Positions 1 to 7,318 of a DNA stretch of 9,054 nucleotides are shown here, piece by piece. Each line of letters opens with the position of its first letter. Within the stretch, counting starts at the first letter, position 1. Source of the DNA: Actinomycetes bacterium. GTDB taxonomy: Bacteria > Actinomycetota > Acidimicrobiia > Acidimicrobiales > JAJYPT01. The position numbers and the translations under genes were made by a program. The stretch is taken from positions 1-9,054 of the forward strand of contig JAJYPT010000066.1 in the NCBI GenBank assembly GCA_021795135.1, given 5' to 3'. The notes under the pieces were generated by a model, which saw only the letters and a program-made list of their open reading frames with translations, ran no database searches and had not been told where the DNA came from.

Positions 1-26
1 TTCCGATCTTGGAAGTTGGCTATTAA
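1..26 (+). CDS. Possible 3' end of upstream gene, perhaps truA (partial)
   Basis: The third forward frame reads PILEVGY and then stops at TAA 24-26. Its spacing of hydrophobic residues, I..V.Y at the very end, resembles the last beta strand of many TruA tRNA pseudouridine synthases, which often end in L..V.Y. In Actinobacteria truA commonly lies between rplQ and rplM, so the place is right. Only seven residues are visible, so this is a guess from position and pattern. A competing open frame (frame 1) runs from base 1 to a stop at 103-105 and cannot be excluded, but its 34 residues match no family I recognise and it would overlap the best promoter candidate. Confidence 0.25.
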
Positions 27-49
27 AAGCATACTTAATTATAAATATG

Positions 50-79
50 GTGACAGAACTGGGTTTAATAGAATAGAAT
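50..79 (+). promoter_or_regulatory. Predicted sigma-70-type promoter for the rplM operon
   Basis: A -35 box GTGACA (50-55, five of six matches to TTGACA) is followed after 18 nt by a -10 box TAGAAT (74-79, five of six matches to TATAAT). Transcription would start near 86, giving a leader of roughly 100 nt before the GTG start of rplM at 188. It sits just upstream of the first complete gene of a tightly packed operon, where a promoter is expected. The region is AT-rich, so chance matches are possible. Confidence 0.45.
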
Positions 80-93
80 GGAACAGATTAACA

Positions 94-112
94 ATTGTCC
101 TTTAGCGACAAT
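94..112 (+). promoter_or_regulatory. Small hairpin in the rplM leader
   Basis: ATTGTC (94-99) and GACAAT (107-112) can form a six-base-pair stem around a seven-base loop. The first arm overlaps a perfect eight-base palindrome, ACAATTGT (91-98). The hairpin falls in the predicted 5' leader of rplM, about 75 nt before the start codon. L13 is known to repress its own rplM-rpsI leader in E. coli, so an autoregulatory role is conceivable. The stem is short and AT-rich, and a weak terminator for the upstream gene is the alternative, since T-rich sequence follows at 116-126. Confidence 0.25.
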
Positions 113-187
113 CCATTTTAGTTTTTAATTGTAAAATCATCTTAGTTGCCGTTTGGCTCCTTATTAATTTTAAAGTTTAGGAAAGCT

Positions 188-637
188 GTGCGTACATATT
201 TTCCAAGTAATACCGAAGTAAGCCGACAGTGGCACCTTATTGATGCACAAGGTTTAGTGCTTGGTCGCTTAGCAACAGAAGTTGCAACACTTCTTCGAGG
301 TAAGCATAAGGCTATGTTTACGCCTCATCTAGATACTGGCGATCATGTTATTGTTATAAATACATCCCAAATCGTTTTAACATCTGACAAAGCTCAAAAA
401 AAGATTTATTACCGCCATAGTGGTTATCCAGGTGGCTTGAGAGAAAAGACTTTTTCTGATCTTTTGCAGTCTGAGTCTGATGAGGTTGTGCGTAGGGCTG
501 TAAAGGGAATGCTTCCCAAAGGGCCCTTAGGCAGACAAATGTTGAAGAAGTTAAAAGTTTATTCTGGCCCTACTCATCCTCATGCAGCACAGCTACCTAA
601 GCAATTAGATCTAGCAAGTGCGCAACGTATTTCTTAG
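188..637 (+). CDS. rplM: 50S ribosomal protein L13
   Basis: This is an assembly protein of the large ribosomal subunit that binds 23S rRNA early. From the GTG start the protein is 149 residues, close to the usual 142-147. It has WHLIDA followed by LGRLAT (about 15-30), LLRGKHK (35-41), DTGDHVIVIN (49-58), YYRHSGYPGG (74-83) and the family signature AVKGMLPKGPLGRQM (104-118), then KLKVYSGPTHPH. An in-frame TTG at 146 would add 14 residues that do not look like L13. I prefer GTG 188 because it gives the canonical RTYFP-type beginning and has an AGGAAAG ribosome-binding site at 179-185. The stop overlaps the Shine-Dalgarno of rpsI, the usual partner of rplM, so the two are co-transcribed. The identity is certain; only the start is debatable. 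Confidence 0.97.
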   Translation: MRTYFPSNTEVSRQWHLIDAQGLVLGRLATEVATLLRGKHKAMFTPHLDTGDHVIVINTSQIVLTSDKAQKKIYYRHSGYPGGLREKTFSDLLQSESDEVVRRAVKGMLPKGPLGRQMLKKLKVYSGPTHPHAAQLPKQLDLASAQRIS

Positions 638-645
638 GAGTATTT

Positions 646-1035
646 ATGCCCAAACCATTATTACAAACAACAGGAAGACGTAAAGAGGCTATAGCTAGAG
701 TTAGATTACGTCCAGGTAATGGAGTAATGACCATAAATAAAAGGCCATTAGAAAATTACTTTCCATCTGCTACTTATCGAATGATTGTAGCAGAACCCCT
801 TAGAATAACTAATTCAGAAAATTTTGATATAGATGCCACCATTAAAGGTGGAGGGGTATCAGGACAAGCTGGAGCATTGAGACTTGGAATAGCTAGGGCT
901 TTAGTTGAATTAGACCCAGACTTGCGTTCTTCTTTGAAAAAAGCAGGTCTTTTGACCCGAGATGCTAGAGAAAAAGAGTCTAAGAAATATGGACTCAAAA
1001 AAGCACGTAAGGCACCTCAGTACTCTAAGCGTTAA
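646..1035 (+). CDS. rpsI: 30S ribosomal protein S9
   Basis: This is a small-subunit head protein whose C-terminal tail reaches the P-site tRNA. It has 129 residues, the usual length. Visible motifs are TGRRKEAIARV (9-19), the S9 signature GGGVSGQAGALRLGIARAL (68-86) and the basic tail from 105 ending in KKARKAPQYSKR. The terminal SKR is the tRNA-contacting element and is intact. LRLGIARAL, rather than the LRHGIARAL of many other bacteria, is a form I associate with Actinobacteria. The start ATG is preceded by TAGGAG at 635-640, which overlaps the rplM stop codon, so translation is probably coupled to rplM. The stop lies two bases before the glmM start. Confidence 0.98.
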   Translation: MPKPLLQTTGRRKEAIARVRLRPGNGVMTINKRPLENYFPSATYRMIVAEPLRITNSENFDIDATIKGGGVSGQAGALRLGIARALVELDPDLRSSLKKAGLLTRDAREKESKKYGLKKARKAPQYSKR

Positions 1036-1037
1036 TA

Positions 1038-2381
1038 GTGCCTTTGCAGTTTGGTACAGATGGTCTAAGAGGCGTAGCCAATGTAGAGCTAACTCCAGAG
1101 TTAGCTCTATCTTTTGGCAGGGTTTTAGCTAAGAATATGGCATCTCCTACCTTTTTAGTAGGTAGAGACACTCGTTTGTCAGGACCTATGATTCAAGCAG
1201 CTCTTAGTGCTGGAATTGTAAGTCAAGGTAGTGATGTACATGACCTAGAGATATTTCCAACAGCTGGTCTTGCTTTTTTATCTCAAAAATACAATTTACC
1301 CTCAGTGGTGATATCTGCTTCGCATAATCCTTTTCAAGATAATGGGATAAAAGTTTTTTCTGAAGGTGGTACTAAACTTTCGGTGTCTTTGGAAAAGACG
1401 TTAGAAGCTGAGATATATAGAACCCTAGACAAGGGTTTACATACTTCTTCAAGGTGCCAAGGTGAAGATATTGGAATGATATCTTCACGTTTAGAATATC
1501 GTAGTCAATACATATCCCATCTATTACAATCTTTTGAATCTCAAGATCTCAAGGGTTTAAAAATTGTAATAGATTGTGCGCATGGAGCAGCAAGTGCTGT
1601 TGTTGATGAGGTATTTTCCAATCTTGGAGCCAAAGTAGAAATAATTGGAGCAAGTCCCAACGGGGTCAATATCAATAAAGGATTTGGCTCAACTCATCCA
1701 GAAGCTTTGGCTAAACGAGTAGTAGAACTTGGAGCAGATGTAGGATTAGCTTTTGATGGGGATTCAGATAGGGTCTTAGCAATTGATGAAAAGGGTCGTC
1801 TAATTGATGGCGATCAACTGATTGCTTTATTTGCTCTTGATTTAAATCAGCGCAAGTTATTGACCGGTCCTGGAGTTGCTGTGACAGTAATGACCAACTT
1901 GGGTTTTCATCTTGCTATGGCTGAAGCTGGAATTGAAGTATATCAGACATCAGTAGGAGATAGATTTGTTCTATCTATGATCGAAGACAAAGGCCTCGTA
2001 CTAGGTGGAGAGCAATCTGGTCATATAATTTTTAGACATCTTGCTAGCACAGGAGATGGAATTTTAACTGGATTACAACTTTTAGACCTTTTGAAAAGAA
2101 AAAGCCAACCTTTGAGCACGTTGGCAGATAATTCTATGAAACGTCTCCCCCAAGTTATTCATAATTTGAAAGTTATAGACAAAGCGCTATTAAAAGACCA
2201 TGGTGCTCTATGGGAAGAAGTTAACAAAATTGAGCAAGCATTAGGACAAGATGGTCGAATAGTACTTCGAGCAAGTGGAACTGAACCTGTAGTTAGGGTT
2301 ATGGTAGAAGCGCGAAGTGAACAAATAGCTGAAAAAATTACGAGTAATATCTGTGAGATTGTAAAGAAGCATTTAGGATAA
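1038..2381 (+). CDS. glmM: Phosphoglucosamine mutase
   Basis: This enzyme converts glucosamine-6-phosphate to glucosamine-1-phosphate in the cytosol, the second step towards UDP-GlcNAc for peptidoglycan. The 447-residue length is typical. It opens with FGTDGLRG (5-12). The active-site loop SASHNPFQDNGIK holds the phosphorylated serine at residue 95. The Mg2+ loop DGDSDR is at 240-245, the sugar-binding GGEQSGH at 323-329, and the phosphate-binding RASGTEPVVRVM at 411-422, so all four domains of the alpha-D-phosphohexomutase fold are present. The ASHNP context together with GGEQSGH and the glmS neighbour favour GlmM over phosphomannomutase. The start is GTG, two bases after the rpsI stop, with no clear Shine-Dalgarno, so it probably depends on coupling to rpsI. 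Confidence 0.96.
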   Translation: MPLQFGTDGLRGVANVELTPELALSFGRVLAKNMASPTFLVGRDTRLSGPMIQAALSAGIVSQGSDVHDLEIFPTAGLAFLSQKYNLPSVVISASHNPFQDNGIKVFSEGGTKLSVSLEKTLEAEIYRTLDKGLHTSSRCQGEDIGMISSRLEYRSQYISHLLQSFESQDLKGLKIVIDCAHGAASAVVDEVFSNLGAKVEIIGASPNGVNINKGFGSTHPEALAKRVVELGADVGLAFDGDSDRVLAIDEKGRLIDGDQLIALFALDLNQRKLLTGPGVAVTVMTNLGFHLAMAEAGIEVYQTSVGDRFVLSMIEDKGLVLGGEQSGHIIFRHLASTGDGILTGLQLLDLLKRKSQPLSTLADNSMKRLPQVIHNLKVIDKALLKDHGALWEEVNKIEQALGQDGRIVLRASGTEPVVRVMVEARSEQIAEKITSNICEIVKKHLG

Positions 2382-2456
2382 ATATACAAACATTTCCTCT
2401 TTAGCAGAAATCTGAAAAACTTATGAACTCTTTCATTATTACTTTGGCAAATTGAT
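2382..2456 (+). other. 75-nt glmM-glmS gap, no confident site
   Basis: This is the only sizeable gap inside the operon. Weak promoter-like pairs exist, such as TTGTAA (2359-2364) with TATACA (2383-2388), each matching consensus at four of six positions with an 18-nt spacer. There are only trivial inverted repeats (ATTTC and GAAAT around 2392-2411). It is too short for the known glmS ribozyme and none of that ribozyme's core is apparent. No Shine-Dalgarno is evident before the glmS ATG. It may contain a secondary promoter, but the sequence does not establish one. Confidence 0.3.
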
Positions 2457-4298
2457 ATGTGTGGAATAGTTGGAGCTACTGGCTCTAAAGATATACTGAA
2501 TATATTAATAGATGGTTTGAGCCGTTTAGAATATCGAGGTTATGACTCTAGTGGAATAGCCCTTCAAGATAGTTCTTCTAATAAACTTTGGCGAGAAAGA
2601 AAAGTTGGAAAACTCATAGAATTGAAAGCATCAATAAGTGGTGCACCAGCTAGTAGTTGTGGAATAGGTCACACTCGCTGGGCTACCCATGGAGCGCCTA
2701 CTTTGGTAAATGCTCATCCTCATTTTGATTGCACTTCTCGCTTGGGAGTTGTTCATAATGGAATTATTGAAAATTTCTTACCTTTGGGTGATGAGTTAGT
2801 TGCACAAGGACATGAGCTTGTTTCAGAAACCGATACCGAGATTGTAGCTCATCTAGTCGAGTCTTTTTTAGACCAAGGTCTTGGTCTTGTTGATGCAGTT
2901 AGACAAACAGTAAAAAAAATTGAGGGATCTTTTGCCCTTGCTGTGATAGATGTAGATGAACCCGACCTTATAGTAGCTGTTAGAAGGGTTTCACCTTTGA
3001 TTGTTGGAACCTCTAAGGGCTTGTCATTGCTTGCTTCTGATGTGCCTGCTTTGTTGGGACATGTGGAGGACTTTTTTGCTATAGAAGATGACCAATTGGT
3101 AGAACTGCGACCAGGGGGAATTGTTGTTAGTGACTTAGATGGCAATCAACTAACCCCCCAAGCGTTGAAAATTGATTGGGATCTCAAAGCTGCAGAAAAA
3201 GGTGGCTTTGATGATTTTATGCTCAAAGAAATTCACGAACAACCCGATGCTGTAAGAGAGACTCTACTTGGACGTCTTTTGCCTGATCATTTAATTGCTT
3301 TGGATGAGATGAGACTTTCAGATGAAGAGCTTCGAGGAATAGACAAAGTTTTCATTGTTGGATGTGGCACTAGCTATCATGCTGGTCTAGTAGCTAAGTA
3401 TGCAATAGAACACTGGACTCGATTGCCTGTTGAAATTGATATTGCCAGTGAATTTAGATATCGAGACCCTGTTTTAGATAGTGATACTTTAGTTGTTGGA
3501 GTAAGTCAATCAGGTGAGACTATAGATACCTTGCAAGCTATGCGAGAAGCAAAAAGATGGAAAGCAAAAGTATTAGTCATCTCTAATGTGGTTGGTTCTT
3601 CGATGGCAAGAGAAGCAGATGCTGTTTTGTATACAAGAGCTGGACCTGAAATTGGAGTTGCTGCTACTAAAACCCATCTTGCTCAAATAGTTGCTATGGA
3701 GATTTTAGCTTTATATCTTGCACAAGTTAGAGGAACTCTTTATTCTCAAGAAACTAGAGAAATATTGACAGGTCTACAGAAATTGCCTACCCATATAGCA
3801 ACTACTTTAGAGCCGGAAAGAATTGAACAAGTAAGACAAGCTGCTCTTGAAACCATAGATGCCAAAGATTTTTTCTTTTTAGGCCGTCATGTAGGTTATC
3901 CAGTTGCCCTAGAAGGAGCTTTGAAACTCAAAGAGATCTCATATCTTAGAGCTGAAGGTTATCCAGCAGGAGAATTAAAGCATGGACCTATTGCACTGAT
4001 TCAGCCAGGTACTATAGTTATTGGGGTTGCAACTCGTACTCCTTTGTGGGAAAAGATGATGTCTAATATTGCAGAGGTAAAAGCAAGGGGCGCAACTGTT
4101 ATTTTGATTGCCAATGATGGAGATACCCAAACTGCTGCCCAAGCAGATATAGTTCTTTGGGTCCCTCTGGTCAGGCCTCTATTTGCTCCAGCTATAGATG
4201 TTATACCATTACAGTTATTTGCTTATTTTTTAGCCAAGCTAAAGGGAAATGATGTAGATCAACCTCGAAATTTGGCTAAAACAGTTACTGTCGAATGA
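2457..4298 (+). CDS. glmS: Glutamine--fructose-6-phosphate aminotransferase (isomerizing)
   Basis: This enzyme makes glucosamine-6-phosphate from fructose-6-phosphate and glutamine, the committed step of amino-sugar synthesis. It has 613 residues, near the 609 of E. coli. The N-terminal Ntn glutaminase domain (about 2-220) begins MCGIVG with the nucleophile Cys2. It continues with YRGYDSSG (27-34), GHTRWATHG (71-79), HNGIIEN (100-106) and SETDTE (123-128). KEIHEQP (257-263) leads into two SIS isomerase domains, with CGTSYHAG (303-310), SQSGETIDT (350-358) and EGYPAGELKHGP (500-511). The C-terminal tail DQPRNLAKTVTVE caps the active site. The start is fixed by the need for Cys at position 2. 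The stop overlaps the acpS start by four bases. It feeds GlmM encoded directly upstream. Confidence 0.98.
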   Translation: MCGIVGATGSKDILNILIDGLSRLEYRGYDSSGIALQDSSSNKLWRERKVGKLIELKASISGAPASSCGIGHTRWATHGAPTLVNAHPHFDCTSRLGVVHNGIIENFLPLGDELVAQGHELVSETDTEIVAHLVESFLDQGLGLVDAVRQTVKKIEGSFALAVIDVDEPDLIVAVRRVSPLIVGTSKGLSLLASDVPALLGHVEDFFAIEDDQLVELRPGGIVVSDLDGNQLTPQALKIDWDLKAAEKGGFDDFMLKEIHEQPDAVRETLLGRLLPDHLIALDEMRLSDEELRGIDKVFIVGCGTSYHAGLVAKYAIEHWTRLPVEIDIASEFRYRDPVLDSDTLVVGVSQSGETIDTLQAMREAKRWKAKVLVISNVVGSSMAREADAVLYTRAGPEIGVAATKTHLAQIVAMEILALYLAQVRGTLYSQETREILTGLQKLPTHIATTLEPERIEQVRQAALETIDAKDFFFLGRHVGYPVALEGALKLKEISYLRAEGYPAGELKHGPIALIQPGTIVIGVATRTPLWEKMMSNIAEVKARGATVILIANDGDTQTAAQADIVLWVPLVRPLFAPAIDVIPLQLFAYFLAKLKGNDVDQPRNLAKTVTVE

Positions 4299-4693
4299 CT
4301 TGGAGTTTTTCTTCGACTTCTAATGTAGTTGGAATTGGCATAGATACAGTTGAAATTCTAAGATTTGGTTTAGTTCTAAAACGACGACCTAATCTGATTA
4401 GGAAACTTTTTTCCCCACAAGAAATTAAATATGCGACTAAATTCAAAGATCCTACTCAACGTTTTGCTGTGCGTTTTAGCGCTAAAGAAGCAACAATGAA
4501 AGCACTTGGGGTTGGGATAGGATCTTTTGGATTTGATGAAGTAGAAGTGATATCTAAAAATAAAGCTCCTTATATAGAGCTAAGAGGAAGAGCTTTAGAG
4601 TTGGCCAATTCTAAAGATATTGGAAAATGTTTAGTTTCTTTGACCCATACTTCAGTTTCAGCTACAGCAATAGTTGTGGCTTTGCAGATATAG
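4295..4693 (+). CDS. acpS: Holo-[acyl-carrier-protein] synthase
   Basis: This enzyme transfers the 4'-phosphopantetheine arm of CoA to the serine of apo-acyl carrier protein, activating it for fatty-acid synthesis. The 132-residue protein fits the family. It has the GIGIDTVEI motif (13-21) with metal-binding Asp17, RFSAKEA (60-66) with Glu65, MKALGVGI following, and SLTHTSVSATAIVVA near the end, where family members usually have S-SH. A ten-residue N-terminal extension precedes the core. No other ATG, GTG or TTG lies between this ATG and the motif, so the start is sound. It overlaps glmS by ATGA, implying coupled translation and no need for its own Shine-Dalgarno. The acpS-nnr adjacency is common in Actinobacteria. 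Confidence 0.95.
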   Translation: MTWSFSSTSNVVGIGIDTVEILRFGLVLKRRPNLIRKLFSPQEIKYATKFKDPTQRFAVRFSAKEATMKALGVGIGSFGFDEVEVISKNKAPYIELRGRALELANSKDIGKCLVSLTHTSVSATAIVVALQI

Positions 4694-4715
4694 TTATTGA
4701 AAGTACTGCCTAAGC

Positions 4716-4722
4716 TAGGAGG
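4716..4722 (+). promoter_or_regulatory. Strong Shine-Dalgarno before nnr
   Basis: TAGGAGG is the best ribosome-binding site in the window. It lies only two bases from ATG 4725 but five bases from the next in-frame codon, GTG 4728. The latter spacing is more usual, so initiation at GTG (one residue shorter) is a real possibility. Confidence 0.7.
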
Positions 4723-4724
4723 TC

Positions 4725-6143
4725 ATGGTGAAACCTGTTTTGTTTCCTCACCAAATGGCTGCAATTGATGCCAAAGCCATAGAGTCTGTTCCTATAGAAG
4801 CCTTAATTGAAAGAGCGGGAATGGCTTTGGCAATTAAGGCAATAAATTTAATGAATGGTTGCTATGGGAAAAAAGTCAAGATATTGTCAGGCAAAGGTCA
4901 CAATGGTGACGATGGACGTGTAGCTGGAGGTATTTTGGCTTCTCGTGGGGCAAGTGTTGAAATACTAGATGCCCACCAAGGTATAAAGTCTATTTATGGG
5001 TGTGACTTAGTTATAGATGCAGCTTTCGGTACTGGACTAAAAGCCGGATTTGACGCTCCTAAAGTCGATTCGAAAATTCCTGTTTTGGCAGCTGATATAG
5101 CTTCAGGTGTCCAAGGAGATTTAGGCATTGTTCCCAAAGGAGCCATTAAAGCAACTTCGACAGTTACCTTTGGAGCTTTAAAACTTGGTCTTTTGATAAA
5201 TCAAGGTCCTCAATTTTCAGGAGAGGTAGAAGTTGCTCCAATAGGTTTAAATATTGAAAAAGCAGATATTTACCTAGTCGAAGATAAAGACCTCCAACAA
5301 CATCTTCCTAAAAGGTCTCGAGATTCTCATAAGTGGAAAACTTCGACTTTGATCATAGCAGGATCTCCTGGATTTTCTGGTGCTGCATTGTTGGCTTCTA
5401 AAGCAGCGATGAGAGCAGGAGCTGGAATGGTTCGTTTAGGTATTCCGGGTGCGGATTTAGCCCAAGTTGATTTTGGTGAAGCAGTTGGATTGACTTTGCC
5501 GAAACAAAATTGGCATTTGGAAGCAGAAAAAGTATTGTCTCGTTTTAAGTCTATAGTCCTAGGCCCAGGTCTTGGAACTTCTGTTGAGACAGAAAAAGCT
5601 ATAGAGTACCTCGTAGCTAATTCTCAAGTGGGTCTTGTTTTAGATGCTGATGCTTTAAATGTTTTGAAAACCAAACAACATTTAGCTGAATTGATTAGAC
5701 ATAGAAACAAAAACCCAAATGCACATAAAGTAGTTATAACTCCTCATGAAGCAGAATTTGCTCGCTTATTTGGGGAACAAGTAGGTCCAAATAGGGTTGA
5801 ACAAGCTATAGAATTAGCACGATTTTGTTCTGCAGTTGTACTGCTAAAGGGCTCTACAACTGTAGTAGCTAATGATAAGGGCAACGTCTTATTAGTCAAC
5901 ACAGGCAATAGCCGACTAGCAACTGCTGGAACTGGAGATGTTTTATCAGGAATTATAGGTGCTTTTATAGCTCGAGGACTAGGTACATTTGAAGCAGCAG
6001 CTTTTGCAGCCCATGCTCATGGAGCTGCTTCAAGATTGGGATTTGAAGAAGGTTTGATTGCTAGTGATCTTTTCGAACTGTTAGCTCAATATCTTTCATC
6101 TTTGCCAAATTTAGATACTGATTGTGTTGTTCAATATAGCTAA
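4725..6143 (+). CDS. nnr: Bifunctional NAD(P)HX epimerase / ADP-dependent NAD(P)HX dehydratase
   Basis: This repairs hydrated NADH and NADPH: the N-terminal domain interconverts R and S epimers and the C-terminal domain dehydrates the S form with ADP. It has 472 residues. The YjeF_N epimerase part (about 1-180) shows ERAGMALA (29-36), the loop GKGHNGDDG (56-64), VIDAAFGTGL (96-105, Asp98 at the K+ site) and ADIASGVQGD (123-132). The ribokinase-like dehydratase part (about 200-460) shows AGSPGFSGAALLASKAAMRAGAG (from 212), GPGLGT (280-285), ITPHEAEFARL (338-348), LLKGSTTVVA and ATAGTGDVLSG (399-409) with catalytic Asp405. The epimerase loop has His59 where most members have Asn. The gap to acpS is 31 nt, and the stop overlaps the alr start by one base. 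Start ATG 4725 or GTG 4728. Confidence 0.94.
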   Translation: MVKPVLFPHQMAAIDAKAIESVPIEALIERAGMALAIKAINLMNGCYGKKVKILSGKGHNGDDGRVAGGILASRGASVEILDAHQGIKSIYGCDLVIDAAFGTGLKAGFDAPKVDSKIPVLAADIASGVQGDLGIVPKGAIKATSTVTFGALKLGLLINQGPQFSGEVEVAPIGLNIEKADIYLVEDKDLQQHLPKRSRDSHKWKTSTLIIAGSPGFSGAALLASKAAMRAGAGMVRLGIPGADLAQVDFGEAVGLTLPKQNWHLEAEKVLSRFKSIVLGPGLGTSVETEKAIEYLVANSQVGLVLDADALNVLKTKQHLAELIRHRNKNPNAHKVVITPHEAEFARLFGEQVGPNRVEQAIELARFCSAVVLLKGSTTVVANDKGNVLLVNTGNSRLATAGTGDVLSGIIGAFIARGLGTFEAAAFAAHAHGAASRLGFEEGLIASDLFELLAQYLSSLPNLDTDCVVQYS

Positions 6144-7303
6144 TGATTCCTGCTTTGTCCCGACCCGTATGGGCCCATATTGATTTAGATATTATAGAAA
6201 ATAATGCAAAAATTCTAACCTCGTTGGCATACCCTTCTCAACTATGTGCCGTTGTCAAGGCTAATGCTTATGGACATGGAGCTGTCGAGGTTTCAAAAGC
6301 TGCGATCAAAGGAGGAGCTAGTTGGCTTGGGGTTGCAACTTTAGAAGAAGCAATACAGCTTCGAGAGGCTAAAATACAAGCTCCAATTTTATTACTCTCC
6401 CAACCTCATCCTAATATGATTGCAAAAGTAGCTCAATATGGGTTTTCTTTTATGGTCTATACAGAATTGGGTCTCCAAGCAGCAAAAGAAATTTCGAAAA
6501 GTTATAGACCAAAGATGCATTTGAAAATAGATACTGGAATGCACAGAGTAGGTGCTTCTAGCCAAGAAGGTCTTATCCTTGCTCATTTAATTGCCCAAGA
6601 TCCAAAATTAACACTAGAAGGAGTTTGTTCTCATTTTGCCTGTGCAGATGATGACCAAGATAGTTTTACTACTTATCAGTTAGATCAATTTAATCGCTTT
6701 TTGTCACTGTTGGAACAATATGACATAGATCCTGGAATAGTTCATCTAGCTAATTCAGCTGCTCTTTTACGCTATCCTCAGACTCATTTTGACTTAGTTA
6801 GAGTGGGAATTGCCCTTTATGGTTATCCGCCTGTTCCTTTTGGATCTCAAATATTAAAACAAGGCTTAAAGCCGGCTCTGTCTTTGAAGGCTTTGTTGTC
6901 TTTATTGAGAAAAGTACCAGCTGGTGAAGGAGTTTCTTATGGTCTGAGGTATAAAAAGCCCCAAGAGTGTACCTATGGGGTTGCTCCAATTGGTTATGCC
7001 GATGGCATCTTACGTCGTCTTTCGCTCAATGGTGCTCAAGTATTGTTAAACTCTCAACGCAGACCCTTTGCAGGAACAGTTACTATGGATCAAATTTTGA
7101 TTGATTGTGGAGATATTGAAAATGTCAAAATCGGAGATGAGGTAGTTTTTATAGGCACTCAAGGCAAAGAATCTATATCGGCTCTAGATTTAGCAACTCA
7201 TCTTGAAACTATTACTTATGAAATATTGACCAGTCTCAGTGACAGAATACCAAGATTTTATAGCGACAAAGAATGCAACGAGTGGTTGTTGCAATTTGAC
7301 TAA
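6143..7303 (+). CDS. alr: Alanine racemase
   Basis: This PLP enzyme converts L-Ala to D-Ala in the cytosol, for the D-Ala-D-Ala end of peptidoglycan stems. At 386 residues it is full length. The N-terminal TIM barrel carries AVVKANAYGHG (36-46) with the PLP-binding Lys39, LKIDTGMHRVG (127-137) with Arg136 in HRVG, and HLANSAA (201-207). RVGIALYG (220-227) supplies Arg220, which faces the pyridine nitrogen. The C-terminal beta domain has GVSYGLRY (263-270) with catalytic Tyr266, PIGYADG (282-288) and GTVTMDQ (311-317). All key residues are present, so it should be active. The ATG shares one base with the nnr stop TAA. No separate ribosome-binding site is visible, so expression probably depends on reinitiation from nnr. 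Confidence 0.97.
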   Translation: MIPALSRPVWAHIDLDIIENNAKILTSLAYPSQLCAVVKANAYGHGAVEVSKAAIKGGASWLGVATLEEAIQLREAKIQAPILLLSQPHPNMIAKVAQYGFSFMVYTELGLQAAKEISKSYRPKMHLKIDTGMHRVGASSQEGLILAHLIAQDPKLTLEGVCSHFACADDDQDSFTTYQLDQFNRFLSLLEQYDIDPGIVHLANSAALLRYPQTHFDLVRVGIALYGYPPVPFGSQILKQGLKPALSLKALLSLLRKVPAGEGVSYGLRYKKPQECTYGVAPIGYADGILRRLSLNGAQVLLNSQRRPFAGTVTMDQILIDCGDIENVKIGDEVVFIGTQGKESISALDLATHLETITYEILTSLSDRIPRFYSDKECNEWLLQFD

Positions 7304-7318
7304 GTTTAGGCGGCAAAG

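Noticed and set aside
1..105. Frame 1 open from the left edge to TAG at 103
   Set aside because: Its 34 residues match no family I know and it overlaps the promoter candidate. It is kept only as an alternative to the truA-tip reading.
94..126. Rho-independent terminator upstream of rplM
   Set aside because: The stem is only six AT-rich base pairs and the following T tract is broken by A and G, so termination is unlikely to be efficient.
146..187. TTG start extending rplM by 14 residues
   Set aside because: The added residues do not resemble L13, and the GTG at 188 has a good ribosome-binding site and gives the canonical N-terminus.
774..998. Reverse-strand open frame inside rpsI
   Set aside because: It lies wholly within a certain ribosomal protein gene on the other strand, with no recognisable domain.
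2382..2456. glmS ribozyme upstream of glmS
   Set aside because: The gap is too short for the known ribozyme and no core elements are apparent. The class is mainly known from Gram-positive Firmicutes.
2849..3145. Reverse-strand open frame inside glmS
   Set aside because: It is antisense to the conserved glutaminase domain, and its serine- and threonine-rich translation looks like a shadow.
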